NCBI RefSeq assembly: GCF_014641075.1
Contig: NZ_BMHP01000004.1
Location: 1-64,000, forward strand
Direction of reading: 5' to 3'
Source: Paenibacillus nasutitermitis
GTDB taxonomy: Bacteria > Bacillota > Bacilli > Paenibacillales > Paenibacillaceae
Length of the DNA: 64,000 bases
Part shown: piece after piece, positions 16,961 to 24,480 of the stretch
How the letters are laid out: the number at the start of each line of letters is the position of its first letter
Numbering within the stretch: position 1 is the first letter of the stretch
Notes under the pieces: model-generated
The model's input: the letters and a program-made list of their open reading frames with translations, nothing else
What the model was told of the DNA's origin: nothing
Database searches by the model: none
Program-made: the position numbers and the translations under genes

Positions 16961-16992
16961 CCACTTTAATATTGTTGACAATATTAAAGTGG
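16961..16992. promoter_or_regulatory. 32-bp perfect palindrome: GntR operator site 3 over the operon -35 box
   Basis: Arms CCACTTTAATATTGT and ACAATATTAAAGTGG match perfectly over 15 bp around a TG centre. The core ATTGTTGACAAT is the same motif as sites 1 and 2. The -35 hexamer TTGACA lies inside, so a bound dimer would exclude RNA polymerase. Confidence 0.75.
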
Positions 16993-17004
16993 TGGAGGTA
17001 GAAT
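16975..17004 (+). promoter_or_regulatory. sigma-A promoter of the dehydratase operon
   Basis: TTGACA, 18 bases, TAGAAT. The -35 is perfect and the -10 has one mismatch. Transcription would start near 17011, leaving a leader of about 270 bases before the first gene. Confidence 0.7.
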
Positions 17005-17283
17005 AAAACCAGATTATGAAAGCGCTATGCACGGATTTTAAATCATCTGAGAGAATATTCACGCGCTCCATGGATCGTTGTATTACAAAATATCGGCAAG
17101 CCGATGATGGTACCGGCACGGTTACAAAGACGCTCTCCCAGCGGTCTCGAATGGAAGCTGCAGAGTCTTGAAGTACCGATGCAAGGAAATTTAACTTCCT
17201 GAATAGATAACGGTATTAAAGATTAATCCGCAGCAATACGGCACTCATAAATAAATAAGGAAAGAAAGCAGGAGGATCCATTC
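17005..17283 (+). other. long 5' leader of the dehydratase operon
   Basis: No gene here. A cre-like sequence TGAAAGCGCTATGC (17017-17030, two mismatches from consensus) sits where CcpA would block transcription. A small dyad ATCGGC-AA-GCCGAT lies near 17090-17105. I recognise no riboswitch class or T-box motif. The leader ends with AGGAGG before the ATG at 17284. Confidence 0.4.
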
Positions 17284-18402
17284 ATGAAAATTACCGAAGT
17301 CGAATCCATCTATCTGAAAATCCCTGATCTGGATGCCAGCAAATGTGACGGCACCCAGGATACCCTAATGATCCGCATCCACACAGACGAAGGCATTACC
17401 GGTCTGGGCGAGGTTGATTCCGTTCCGCTCGTGGCCAAAGCGGCAATCGATGCGCCTCCATCCCATTCGATCGCTACGGGGCTAAGATCGCTGCTGATCG
17501 GGGAGAACCCGCTGGAAATCGACCGCCTCTGGGATAAAATGTACCGGGGCACGATTTATTTTGGACGCAGCGGTCCGGCCATTCATGCCATGAGCGGCAT
17601 CGATATGGCGCTCTGGGATATTGCGGGCAAGCATGCCGGCCGTCCGGTTTCGGAAATGCTTGGGGGTACATACCGCTCGCAGCTGAGGGCTTATGCCAGC
17701 TCGCTTATGCCGGATACGGTCGAAGAAGCGGTCCGGCTTGCGGAGCAGTTTGTCTCCCAAGGGTATAAAGCGATGAAATTCGGCTGGGGGCCGATCGGCC
17801 GCGATGCCAAATTCGATGAACAGCAGATCCGCGCCATCCGCGAAGCAGTTGGCGATGACATTGACGTCATGATAGATGCCGGTCTTGCCTGGGACCTCAA
17901 AGGCGCCCTGAGAATGGCGGAGGTTTATGAGAAATACGGCGTGTATTGGCTCGAGGAACCGCTTCATCCGGATGATATCTCCGGCTACAGGGAGCTGTCG
18001 GACCGTACGAGCCTGAATATTGCCTGTGGCGAGCAGGAGAGCGGCGTGACCGCATTCCGCAGATTGATCGAAGATGGTCATGTGGATATCATTCAGCCTG
18101 ATCTTGGACGCTGCGGCGGTCTGACAGAAGGCAAGCGGATTGCCTATATGGCTAATGAGCGCCACAAGAAAGTCGTTCCGCATGCCTTCAAGACAGGCAT
18201 TCTGGTAGCAGCAAGCACCCATTTTGCCGCTTCGATCCCCAATGGTTTTATGATCGAGCATACGGTATCGACCTCGCCGCTGGCACGGGATCTGGTAGCG
18301 GAACCGATTGTGTTCAAGGACGGTTATGTTTCGGTGCCGAATCTGCCGGGCCTTGGAGTTACCGTAGATGAAGCGTTAGTGGAGAAATTCCGGGTGAAAT
18401 AA
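17284..18402 (+). CDS. enolase-superfamily dehydratase (mandelate racemase/muconate lactonizing enzyme family)
   Basis: 372 aa. The N-terminal capping domain is followed by the TIM barrel. Metal ligands are Asp in DVMIDAGLAWDL, Glu in WLEEPLHPDD and Glu in NIACGEQESG. A base Lys lies in KAMKFGWGP, with Ala at the other position of the KxK motif. The second base is the Asp-His dyad formed by QPDLGRCGG and VVPHAFKTG. That set marks the MR subgroup, mostly acid-sugar dehydratases that remove water to give a 2-keto-3-deoxy acid. The substrate cannot be named. It is the first gene of a five-gene operon behind the GntR-controlled promoter. Confidence 0.9.
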   Translation: MKITEVESIYLKIPDLDASKCDGTQDTLMIRIHTDEGITGLGEVDSVPLVAKAAIDAPPSHSIATGLRSLLIGENPLEIDRLWDKMYRGTIYFGRSGPAIHAMSGIDMALWDIAGKHAGRPVSEMLGGTYRSQLRAYASSLMPDTVEEAVRLAEQFVSQGYKAMKFGWGPIGRDAKFDEQQIRAIREAVGDDIDVMIDAGLAWDLKGALRMAEVYEKYGVYWLEEPLHPDDISGYRELSDRTSLNIACGEQESGVTAFRRLIEDGHVDIIQPDLGRCGGLTEGKRIAYMANERHKKVVPHAFKTGILVAASTHFAASIPNGFMIEHTVSTSPLARDLVAEPIVFKDGYVSVPNLPGLGVTVDEALVEKFRVK

Positions 18403-18414
18403 GGGGGCATTGCG

Positions 18415-19200
18415 ATGGCGGTTATACGCAGATTTGAGGGCCAGGTAGCGCTTGTGACCGGAGGAGCGACAGGGGTTGGTTATGCCACGGCTAGCCGGCT
18501 CGCCTCTGAAGGGGCGAAGGTTGTCATTACGGGCAGGCGGGCCGATGCGGGAGAAGCTGCCGCACGTATGTTAACGGAACAGGGGCTTGCAGTGGAATTC
18601 ATTGCCGGCGATGTCTCTGACGAACAGTCGGTCAGAGGCATTTTCGCCCATATGGAGCGGACATATGGCCGACTGGACATTCTGGTCAACAATGCGGCGG
18701 CTTTTGAGCCCATCCGCTTTCTTGGCGCCGACCGCGCCGCCTGGCGCAAGGTGTTTGACATTATCGTCGACGGGACTTTTTTCTGCACGCAGGCGGCGGG
18801 CCAATTGATGAAGGCCAAAGGCATCCCGGGGCGTATCGTCAATGTTTCCTCCATTAATGGCACCCGGGCTCTTGAAGAGTCGTCGCATTATAATGCGGCC
18901 AAGGGGGCCATGGACCAGCTGACGCGCAACACGGCGCTTGAGCTGATGGACGAGGGTATACGGGTGAACGGAGTCGCGCTCGGTTTCATCGACACACCGA
19001 TGTCGGTCGTCGATGGGGTCAAGGAGCATGAGACGGACTGGTTCCAGTCCATCTATGTCGCACGCGGCAAAATCATCCAAAGACGCTCCGGACAGCCGGA
19101 GGAAGTGGCAGGTGTGATCGCCTTTCTGGCATCGGAGGACGCTTCTTATATGTGTGGTGCAATTCTGCCCGTAGACGGCGGTTTGTCCATCACGTTTTAA
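18415..19200 (+). CDS. SDR-family NAD(P)-dependent oxidoreductase
   Basis: 261 aa classical short-chain dehydrogenase. The cofactor motif is LVTGGATGVGYATA. NNAAAFEP occupies the NNAG position. The catalytic Ser is in VNVSSINGTR and the Tyr-x3-Lys in HYNAAKGAM. The C-terminal GAILPVDGGLSI is the usual SDR ending. It probably oxidises or reduces a hydroxyl or keto sugar derivative. It lies 12 bases after the dehydratase gene, with AAGGGGG as ribosome site. Confidence 0.92.
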   Translation: MAVIRRFEGQVALVTGGATGVGYATASRLASEGAKVVITGRRADAGEAAARMLTEQGLAVEFIAGDVSDEQSVRGIFAHMERTYGRLDILVNNAAAFEPIRFLGADRAAWRKVFDIIVDGTFFCTQAAGQLMKAKGIPGRIVNVSSINGTRALEESSHYNAAKGAMDQLTRNTALELMDEGIRVNGVALGFIDTPMSVVDGVKEHETDWFQSIYVARGKIIQRRSGQPEEVAGVIAFLASEDASYMCGAILPVDGGLSITF

Positions 19201-19302
19201 CACGAATATTTCACAGGGAAGAACCTGATATCGCTGATAATTTCTACTCATTCTGCCTCTGAGGATGGCGATAGCCGGTTCTTCCAGCGAAGGAGACTAT
19301 GC

Positions 19303-20343
19303 ATGCAGGCGCTTATATACGAAGGTCCCCGATTGATGAATATGAGAGAAACGGAAGAACCTGTCGCAGGGGAGGACGAAGTGGTCATACGGGTTGCGTA
19401 CTCGGGTATTTGCGGCTCGGAGCTGAGCGGATATCTGGGAAAAAACGCGCTCCGCAAGCCGCCTATGATCTTCGGTCATGAATTCTCCGGCACCATCGCT
19501 TCGATGGGCAGCCGGATCGAAGCCGCCGGCCAATGGTCAATCGGCCAGCGCGTTACGGCCAATCCGCTTGTGACCTGCGGACATTGCGTGAAATGCCTGA
19601 GCGGCAGGCAGCAGCTGTGCGTAGCGCGCAAGCTGTTGTCCGCGGCTCTCCCGGGAAGCAATGCGGAATATGTGAAAATTCCGGCGGCATTTCTTCATGC
19701 GCTGCCTGAGGGGATGACTCTCCAGCAGGCTGCGATGGCGGAGCCTGCCGCATGCGCGGTCAGGGCAGCGGAGCTTGCGGCTGCGAAACCTTCGGATACG
19801 ATGCTGATTCTGGGCATGGGGCCGATCGGCATGCTCACGCTGCAGGCGGTGCTACAATACGGAGTTAAGGAAATTATCGCTGTCGATATGAACGAGGACC
19901 GCCTTGCGATCGCCGGCAAGATGGGGGCCAGGCATCTGGTCTGCCCTTCGCAAGCCGATACGCTGGAAGAGGTGCTGCGGCTGACCGGCGGAGCAGGGGC
20001 CGATGTCGCGATTGATGCGGTTGGTGCCGGATTGACGCGCCGCCAATGCGTGCTGGCATGCACCTCCGGCGGACGCGTCGTCTTTACCGGACTGCATGAG
20101 GATGAATCCATGCTCCCGGTAAATGCCGCCATCCGCGGCGAAATTTCGCTGACGGGATCGTTCGCTTATTCGCAGCTTAATTTCCATACTGCGCTGAACT
20201 GGATCCACGAGGGTCGAATGGGACTTGCGGAAGGTGTTGTCGAAGCTCCTCTTCACGAAGGGGCGCAGTGGTATGAGACGTTGTTGAACCAGCCGGGCGA
20301 AGTGTCCAAAGTGCTGCTGATACCAGGAGGTGCAAGCCAATGA
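19303..20343 (+). CDS. zinc-dependent MDR dehydrogenase (sorbitol/galactitol-phosphate dehydrogenase-like)
   Basis: 346 aa. Catalytic zinc ligands are GICGSELSG and FGHEFSG. The structural zinc loop CGHCVKCLSGRQQLC has four cysteines. The Rossmann motif is LILGMGPIGMLTLQ. This is the polyol/threonine dehydrogenase branch of the MDR family. The ATG follows GAAGGAG. The 100-base gap from the SDR gene holds a long-range inverted repeat GGAAGAACC (19217) / GGTTCTTCC (19277), but there is no terminator or obvious promoter, so I treat it as the same operon. It overlaps the cupin gene by four bases. Confidence 0.92.
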   Translation: MQALIYEGPRLMNMRETEEPVAGEDEVVIRVAYSGICGSELSGYLGKNALRKPPMIFGHEFSGTIASMGSRIEAAGQWSIGQRVTANPLVTCGHCVKCLSGRQQLCVARKLLSAALPGSNAEYVKIPAAFLHALPEGMTLQQAAMAEPAACAVRAAELAAAKPSDTMLILGMGPIGMLTLQAVLQYGVKEIIAVDMNEDRLAIAGKMGARHLVCPSQADTLEEVLRLTGGAGADVAIDAVGAGLTRRQCVLACTSGGRVVFTGLHEDESMLPVNAAIRGEISLTGSFAYSQLNFHTALNWIHEGRMGLAEGVVEAPLHEGAQWYETLLNQPGEVSKVLLIPGGASQ

Positions 20344-20666
20344 CGGCTTTTGGAGAATGGCATTCGCCGGCGGCGGGGATCAGCCGCAAGATATTCCCGC
20401 CAGGCGGGAATATCATGAGTATGATGATCCGTTTCGATACCGGAGCCAAAGGGCCTGCGCATGCTCATCCGCATGAGCAGCTGACCTTCGTAATCAGCGG
20501 CAGGCTGGCGCTGACGATGAGCGGGCAGACCCATATCGTCGGGGCTGGCGAACAGATTTTTGTGCCAGGCGATGTGGAGCACGCCGTCGAGGCGCTGGAG
20601 GATTCCGTTGTGGTGGAAACCTTCACGCCGCTGCGGGAGGATTTGCTCGCTATTATAACGGAATAA
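20340..20666 (+). CDS. small single-domain cupin protein
   Basis: 108 aa. The beta-barrel metal motifs are HAHPHEQLTFVISGRL and the later GDVEHAVEAL, with His/Glu ligands. Such proteins are sugar isomerases, dioxygenases or sensors; KdgF-like cupins linearise unsaturated uronates (family knowledge). Its position among dehydratase and dehydrogenase genes fits a sugar-acid processing step. ATGA overlap with the dehydrogenase stop shows coupling. Confidence 0.82.
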   Translation: MTAFGEWHSPAAGISRKIFPPGGNIMSMMIRFDTGAKGPAHAHPHEQLTFVISGRLALTMSGQTHIVGAGEQIFVPGDVEHAVEALEDSVVVETFTPLREDLLAIITE

Positions 20667-20784
20667 GCCAAGGATGCGCTCCGGAAGGCCAGACCTTCAG
20701 CCAGGAGCGTAAGTCATACGGTGATCAGGAAGAATGCATGCTCGATTTGCCTGGAAAAGCAGGACTGGGAGTGTGAGGTTAGCG

Positions 20785-21822
20785 GTGACAGTAAAAGTCG
20801 ATCTGAATTGGACCTATCAGGATATCCGGACGGTTATCCTGGAGAATGACGCTCTGCGCGTCGTCATTATGCCGGATCTTGGGGCGAAAATATGGCAAAT
20901 CACCTATAAACCGCGCGGCCGGGATCTGCTCTGGCAGAACCCGAGAATCCAGCCGCGCAAGCTGCCGTTTCATTCCGTGTACGACGACCAGTTTTTCGGC
21001 GGCTGGGACGAGCTGTACCCGAACGATGAAGCGGAGATAATCGCAGGCGAGATGTATCCCGACCACGGGGAAATATGGACCCTGCCCTGGCAGTATGCCG
21101 TGGAACAAGCGGACCCGGAGCAGGCCGTACTGAGACTGTGGGTGGAAACGCCGATCAGCGGCAGCCTCCTGAGCAAAAGAATCACGCTCCGCGCCGGGGA
21201 AACGAAGCTGCGGTTCGAGCATACCATCACCAACACGGGCAGGAAACCTCAGCCTTACTTGTGGAAGCTGCATGCGGCCATGGCGGCGGACGAGCATTCG
21301 CGGATCGATTTGCCTGCGGGACGGATGCAGATGGAGAGCTTTGGCGCACCCCGGACCGGCCGTACCTCGTATAGTTACGATTGGCCGTATTCGCAAGACA
21401 GCAGCGGCAAGGAATACGATATGCGCCAGGTACTGCCTGAATCCTCCGGGGTCAGCGAATTCCAGTATGCGACCGGCATGCATGCGGGATGGTGCGCCTT
21501 GACCCACACCCGGGCGGGAATCGGATTTGGCTTAAGCTATGATGCCGCCGTTCTTCCGAGCTGCTGGCTGTTTGCCTCCTATGGCGGCTGGCGCGGCTTG
21601 CAAACGGTTGTGCTGGAGCCATGCACGGGATATCCCGTCAGCGTAAGCGGCGGCGTGGAACAGGGTACGCATCAAACGCTGCAGCCGGGGGAAACGGTAA
21701 CCTGTGCCGTCATCGCGACTGTATTTGAAGGCCTTGCAGCCGTAGAGCATATCGACACGGACGGCGAGGTTACCGGAGTTTTGCCGGCGGGAAGGCATGA
21801 GGACAAGCTATCATCGGAATGA
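20785..21822 (+). CDS. galactose-mutarotase-fold protein (aldose-epimerase-like)
   Basis: About 345 aa of beta-sandwich character: LRVVIMPDLGAKIWQITY, FGGWDELYPNDEAE, LRFEHTITNTGRKPQPYLWK and LEPCTGYPVS are typical of aldose 1-epimerase relatives that bind sugars. Catalytic assignment is uncertain. I prefer the GTG at 20785, which has GAGG six bases upstream and yields MTVKVDLNW. An upstream ATG at 20734 adds 17 unlikely residues. It is the last gene of the operon, about 120 bases after the cupin gene. Confidence 0.75.
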   Translation: MTVKVDLNWTYQDIRTVILENDALRVVIMPDLGAKIWQITYKPRGRDLLWQNPRIQPRKLPFHSVYDDQFFGGWDELYPNDEAEIIAGEMYPDHGEIWTLPWQYAVEQADPEQAVLRLWVETPISGSLLSKRITLRAGETKLRFEHTITNTGRKPQPYLWKLHAAMAADEHSRIDLPAGRMQMESFGAPRTGRTSYSYDWPYSQDSSGKEYDMRQVLPESSGVSEFQYATGMHAGWCALTHTRAGIGFGLSYDAAVLPSCWLFASYGGWRGLQTVVLEPCTGYPVSVSGGVEQGTHQTLQPGETVTCAVIATVFEGLAAVEHIDTDGEVTGVLPAGRHEDKLSSE

Positions 21823-21877
21823 AGCATTATGATATACTTACAGGCAAAATCGGCACTGTAACCTGGAGGTTGTAACT

Positions 21878-22378
21878 ATGCTTAGTTTTGAAGAAAAGCT
21901 TGCGATCATTGAGACATTTCCCCAGCTTGAGCGAAAAAACGTTTCGCTTGGACGGGTGAACTTTCATTACGATGAATCCGCTCATGATAAGAAAATCGTC
22001 GTGTTTCATTTGCATCCGGGGGGGAACGGATTTGTCTATGCGGGACTGCTCCGGGGTTATGAAACCGATGAGCGGGGATTTGTGAATATACGCGAAAGTT
22101 CTGCAGAGGAGCTGCGTGCGCTGATCGACGATTCGATCCGCTCGTTGTCCATCAAGGTGCCGGAAGCTCCCCAGCCCAAGAGCCGGAGGAAGCAGGCCGC
22201 GGCAGGCGCAAGAGATGGTATGGCCAGCATGTGGAGCGGTCCGGATGGACAATCCCTGGAACTGAGGCGTGAGGACGATCTATGGTACGTCTATGCGGGA
22301 CTTAACCTCGAAATGGTATTCGAAACCTCCGATGAGGCGGAAGAATATCTGAACGAAGAAGGATTCAAGCCAGCCTGA
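21878..22378 (+). CDS. conserved-looking protein of unknown function
   Basis: 166 aa, unrecognised. Two compact segments, about residues 1-85 (LERKNVSLGRVNFHYDESAH, VFHLHPGGNGFVYAGLL) and 120-166 (LRREDDLWYVYAGLNLEMVF), are joined by a basic, Ala/Lys-rich linker (PKSRRKQAAAGARDG). There is no signal peptide or membrane helix, so it is probably cytoplasmic. The repeated FVYAGL/YVYAGL hints that the halves may be distant duplicates. It lies 55 bases after the mutarotase gene with GGAGG nearby. A terminator at 22503 could be its own. Confidence 0.75.
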   Translation: MLSFEEKLAIIETFPQLERKNVSLGRVNFHYDESAHDKKIVVFHLHPGGNGFVYAGLLRGYETDERGFVNIRESSAEELRALIDDSIRSLSIKVPEAPQPKSRRKQAAAGARDGMASMWSGPDGQSLELRREDDLWYVYAGLNLEMVFETSDEAEEYLNEEGFKPA

Positions 22379-22472
22379 GGAAGCGGGGCTGGTACCCCGG
22401 CCAACATAAAAGGCTTGAAACGGGAAACGGAAACGGGATATCTCGCAAATCCGGTATCCCGTGTTGGACCCA

Positions 22473-22487
22473 ATGAAAACGATTGCA
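22473..22487 (+). promoter_or_regulatory. cre box (CcpA site) upstream of the alpha-galactoside operon
   Basis: ATGAAAACGATTGCA fits the cre consensus WTGNAANCGNWNNCW at every defined position. A TTGGAC (22464) and CATGAT pair at 16-base spacing overlaps it as a possible promoter. Catabolite repression by CcpA is expected for a sugar operon. Confidence 0.6.
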
Positions 22488-22502
22488 TGATGACGTCTAT
22501 AC

Positions 22503-22540
22503 TGCTGAAATAGGGATCTTAATATTTCAGCATTTTTTTT
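22503..22540 (+). terminator. terminator or attenuator upstream of the alpha-galactoside operon
   Basis: TGCTGAAATA and TATTTCAGCA form a perfect 10-bp stem followed by eight T. It may simply end the transcript of the 21878 gene. If the cre-overlapped promoter is active, it would act as an early attenuator. Confidence 0.8.
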
Positions 22541-22549
22541 CCTGTATTT

Positions 22550-22563
22550 CCGAAACGTTTCGG
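22550..22563. promoter_or_regulatory. LacI-family operator
   Basis: CCGAAACGTTTCGG, a perfect 14-bp palindrome with the central CG typical of LacI/GalR operators. It is the obvious target of the LacI regulator at 28139. Confidence 0.65.
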
Positions 22564-22633
22564 GGTGGAGTTGCGGACTGACCGCTATTCGCTCATGACG
22601 CTTTTGAAAAAACAATGGAGGTGAATGCTTATC

Positions 22634-23548
22634 ATGAAACAAAAGAGCAAGTGGTTGACCCGGTCACGCCGGGAAGCGTTGGATGCGTATGTATTCATGA
22701 GTCCGGCTATTCTCGGTCTGCTCATTTTTATGCTCGGCCCCATTGCGGCGTCTCTTTATTTCAGCTTTACGGAATATGACATTCTGAGCACGCCCCAATG
22801 GATCGGGTTGGACAATTACAAGACGCTGGTTCAGGACGAGCTCTTCTGGCAGTCGCTTAAAGTTACCTTGACTTATTCGGTTACCAGCGTTCCGATGGTG
22901 CTGATTGTTTCTTTGGTTCTGGCTGTGCTGCTGAACCGCAATATTCGCGGCATCTACTTCTTCCGTACCATCTTCTATTTGCCAGCGGTAATGTCCGGCG
23001 TTGCCGTTGCATTGCTATGGAAATGGATTTTCAATCCCGATTTCGGCCTGATCAACTGGGCGCTTGGCACCATCGGCATCGAAGGACCGAAGTGGTTCAT
23101 CGATGAACAATGGGCGCTGCCCCCGATCATTATGATGAGTCTTTGGGGAGTCGGCGGGAGCATGCTTATTTATTTGGCCGGATTGCAAGGCATTCCGACT
23201 GACTTGTACGAAGCTTCCGAAATCGACGGTGCGAACAAGCGGAAACAATTTTTTCACATCACTCTCCCCATGCTTTCGCCGGTCATTTTCTTTAATCTGA
23301 TTACGGGCATTATCGGGGCACTGCAGGTGTTTACGGAAGGGTTTATCATGACAGCCGGTGGCCCGAACAACGCGACCCTGTTCAGCGTGCTGTATCTGTA
23401 CCGCAATGCTTTCTCCTACCTGCAGATGGGATATGCTTCCGCGCTTGCCTGGGTGATCTTCCTTATTGTTCTGCTGTTTACACTGCTTGTCTTTAAATCG
23501 TCGCCGATGTGGGTCTTTTACGAAGGAAACAGGAGGTCGGGAAAATGA
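22634..23548 (+). CDS. carbohydrate ABC transporter permease (MalF type)
   Basis: 304 aa integral membrane protein with about six helices. The first is VFMSPAILGLLIFMLGPIAA. The EAA loop is LYEASEIDGANKRKQFFHIT. It forms the channel with the next gene product and receives sugar from the lipoprotein at 24481. Two ATGs are possible (22625 and 22634), with GGAGG three or twelve bases upstream. It is the first gene of the alpha-galactoside operon. No ATPase is encoded nearby. Confidence 0.92.
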   Translation: MKQKSKWLTRSRREALDAYVFMSPAILGLLIFMLGPIAASLYFSFTEYDILSTPQWIGLDNYKTLVQDELFWQSLKVTLTYSVTSVPMVLIVSLVLAVLLNRNIRGIYFFRTIFYLPAVMSGVAVALLWKWIFNPDFGLINWALGTIGIEGPKWFIDEQWALPPIIMMSLWGVGGSMLIYLAGLQGIPTDLYEASEIDGANKRKQFFHITLPMLSPVIFFNLITGIIGALQVFTEGFIMTAGGPNNATLFSVLYLYRNAFSYLQMGYASALAWVIFLIVLLFTLLVFKSSPMWVFYEGNRRSGK

Positions 23549-24444
23549 AGGTAAACACTCAATCTCGTCCTGTCAGTAAGCCGGCACCGGTCCGTAAAAG
23601 GAGTTCAAAAAGAGTTTCGGAGCTTTGGCACGACGCATTCAGCTATCTGGTGCTTTGTCTATTGTCCTTGATGATTCTGATTCCGTTTGCATGGATGGTC
23701 TCCACTTCGCTCAAAAGGAAGACGGATGTTTACATCTTCCCGCCGCAATGGATCCCGTCTCCGGTACAGTGGCACAACTACAAGGATGCGTTAACGACGT
23801 TTCCGTTTCCCTTGTATACGCTGAATTCCGCCATTATCGTCGTTTTTGTCCTTGCGGGTGTCTTGTTCTCCTGCTCCTTTGCGGCGTACGGGTTTTCCCG
23901 GCTGAACGCGCCGGGCCGGAATCTGATTTTCCTGGTGCTGCTGTCCACGATGATGCTGCCTGGTGCCGTGACGATGGTGCCGACGTATCTCTTTTTCAAC
24001 AAAATGGGCTGGATCGATACCTTTCTGCCGCTCATTATTCCGGCATGGTTCGGCAGCGCGTTCTACATTTTTCTGATCCGGCAGTTTTATATGGGTATCC
24101 CCTATGAGCTGGAGGATTCGGCGCGCATCGATGGCTGCAACACCTACGGCATTTGGTATAAAATCATCGTTCCGCTGAGCAAGCCGGTATTGGTGACAGT
24201 TGGCGTGTTCACCTTTATGGGAACCTGGAACGATTTTATGGGTCCCTTGATTTATTTGACGGATGAGAACAAGAGGACGCTGGCTCTGGGGCTGTCCTAT
24301 TTTCAGGGCTCGGCCCGGTCATCACCGGATTTGCATTTGCTGATGGCAGCCTCCTTGTATGCGATTACCCCTTGTGTTATCTTGTATTTCCTCAGTCAGA
24401 AGGTATTTGTCAAAGGCATGGTATTTACCGGTGTGAAAGGTTAG
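23545..24444 (+). CDS. carbohydrate ABC transporter permease (MalG type)
   Basis: About 299 aa. The N terminus is basic and membrane helices start near SYLVLCLLSLMILIPFAWMV. The EAA loop is ELEDSARIDGCNTYG, and the C terminus VKGMVFTGVKG is typical of MalG-like subunits. The ATG at 23545 follows AGGAGG and overlaps the preceding stop as ATGA, so the two permeases are translationally coupled. Confidence 0.92.
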   Translation: MKVNTQSRPVSKPAPVRKRSSKRVSELWHDAFSYLVLCLLSLMILIPFAWMVSTSLKRKTDVYIFPPQWIPSPVQWHNYKDALTTFPFPLYTLNSAIIVVFVLAGVLFSCSFAAYGFSRLNAPGRNLIFLVLLSTMMLPGAVTMVPTYLFFNKMGWIDTFLPLIIPAWFGSAFYIFLIRQFYMGIPYELEDSARIDGCNTYGIWYKIIVPLSKPVLVTVGVFTFMGTWNDFMGPLIYLTDENKRTLALGLSYFQGSARSSPDLHLLMAASLYAITPCVILYFLSQKVFVKGMVFTGVKG

Positions 24445-24480
24445 TCAAGCAAGCCAACATAATGAAAAGAGGGATTGGGC

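Noticed and set aside
17005..17283. T-box or known riboswitch in the dehydratase leader
   Set aside because: No T-box consensus (AGGGTGGNACCGCG-like) or other class signature could be found.
22434..22465. AACGGGATA / TATCCCGTGTT hairpin as a terminator after the 21878 gene
   Set aside because: No T-run follows. The 22503 stem with eight T is the convincing terminator.
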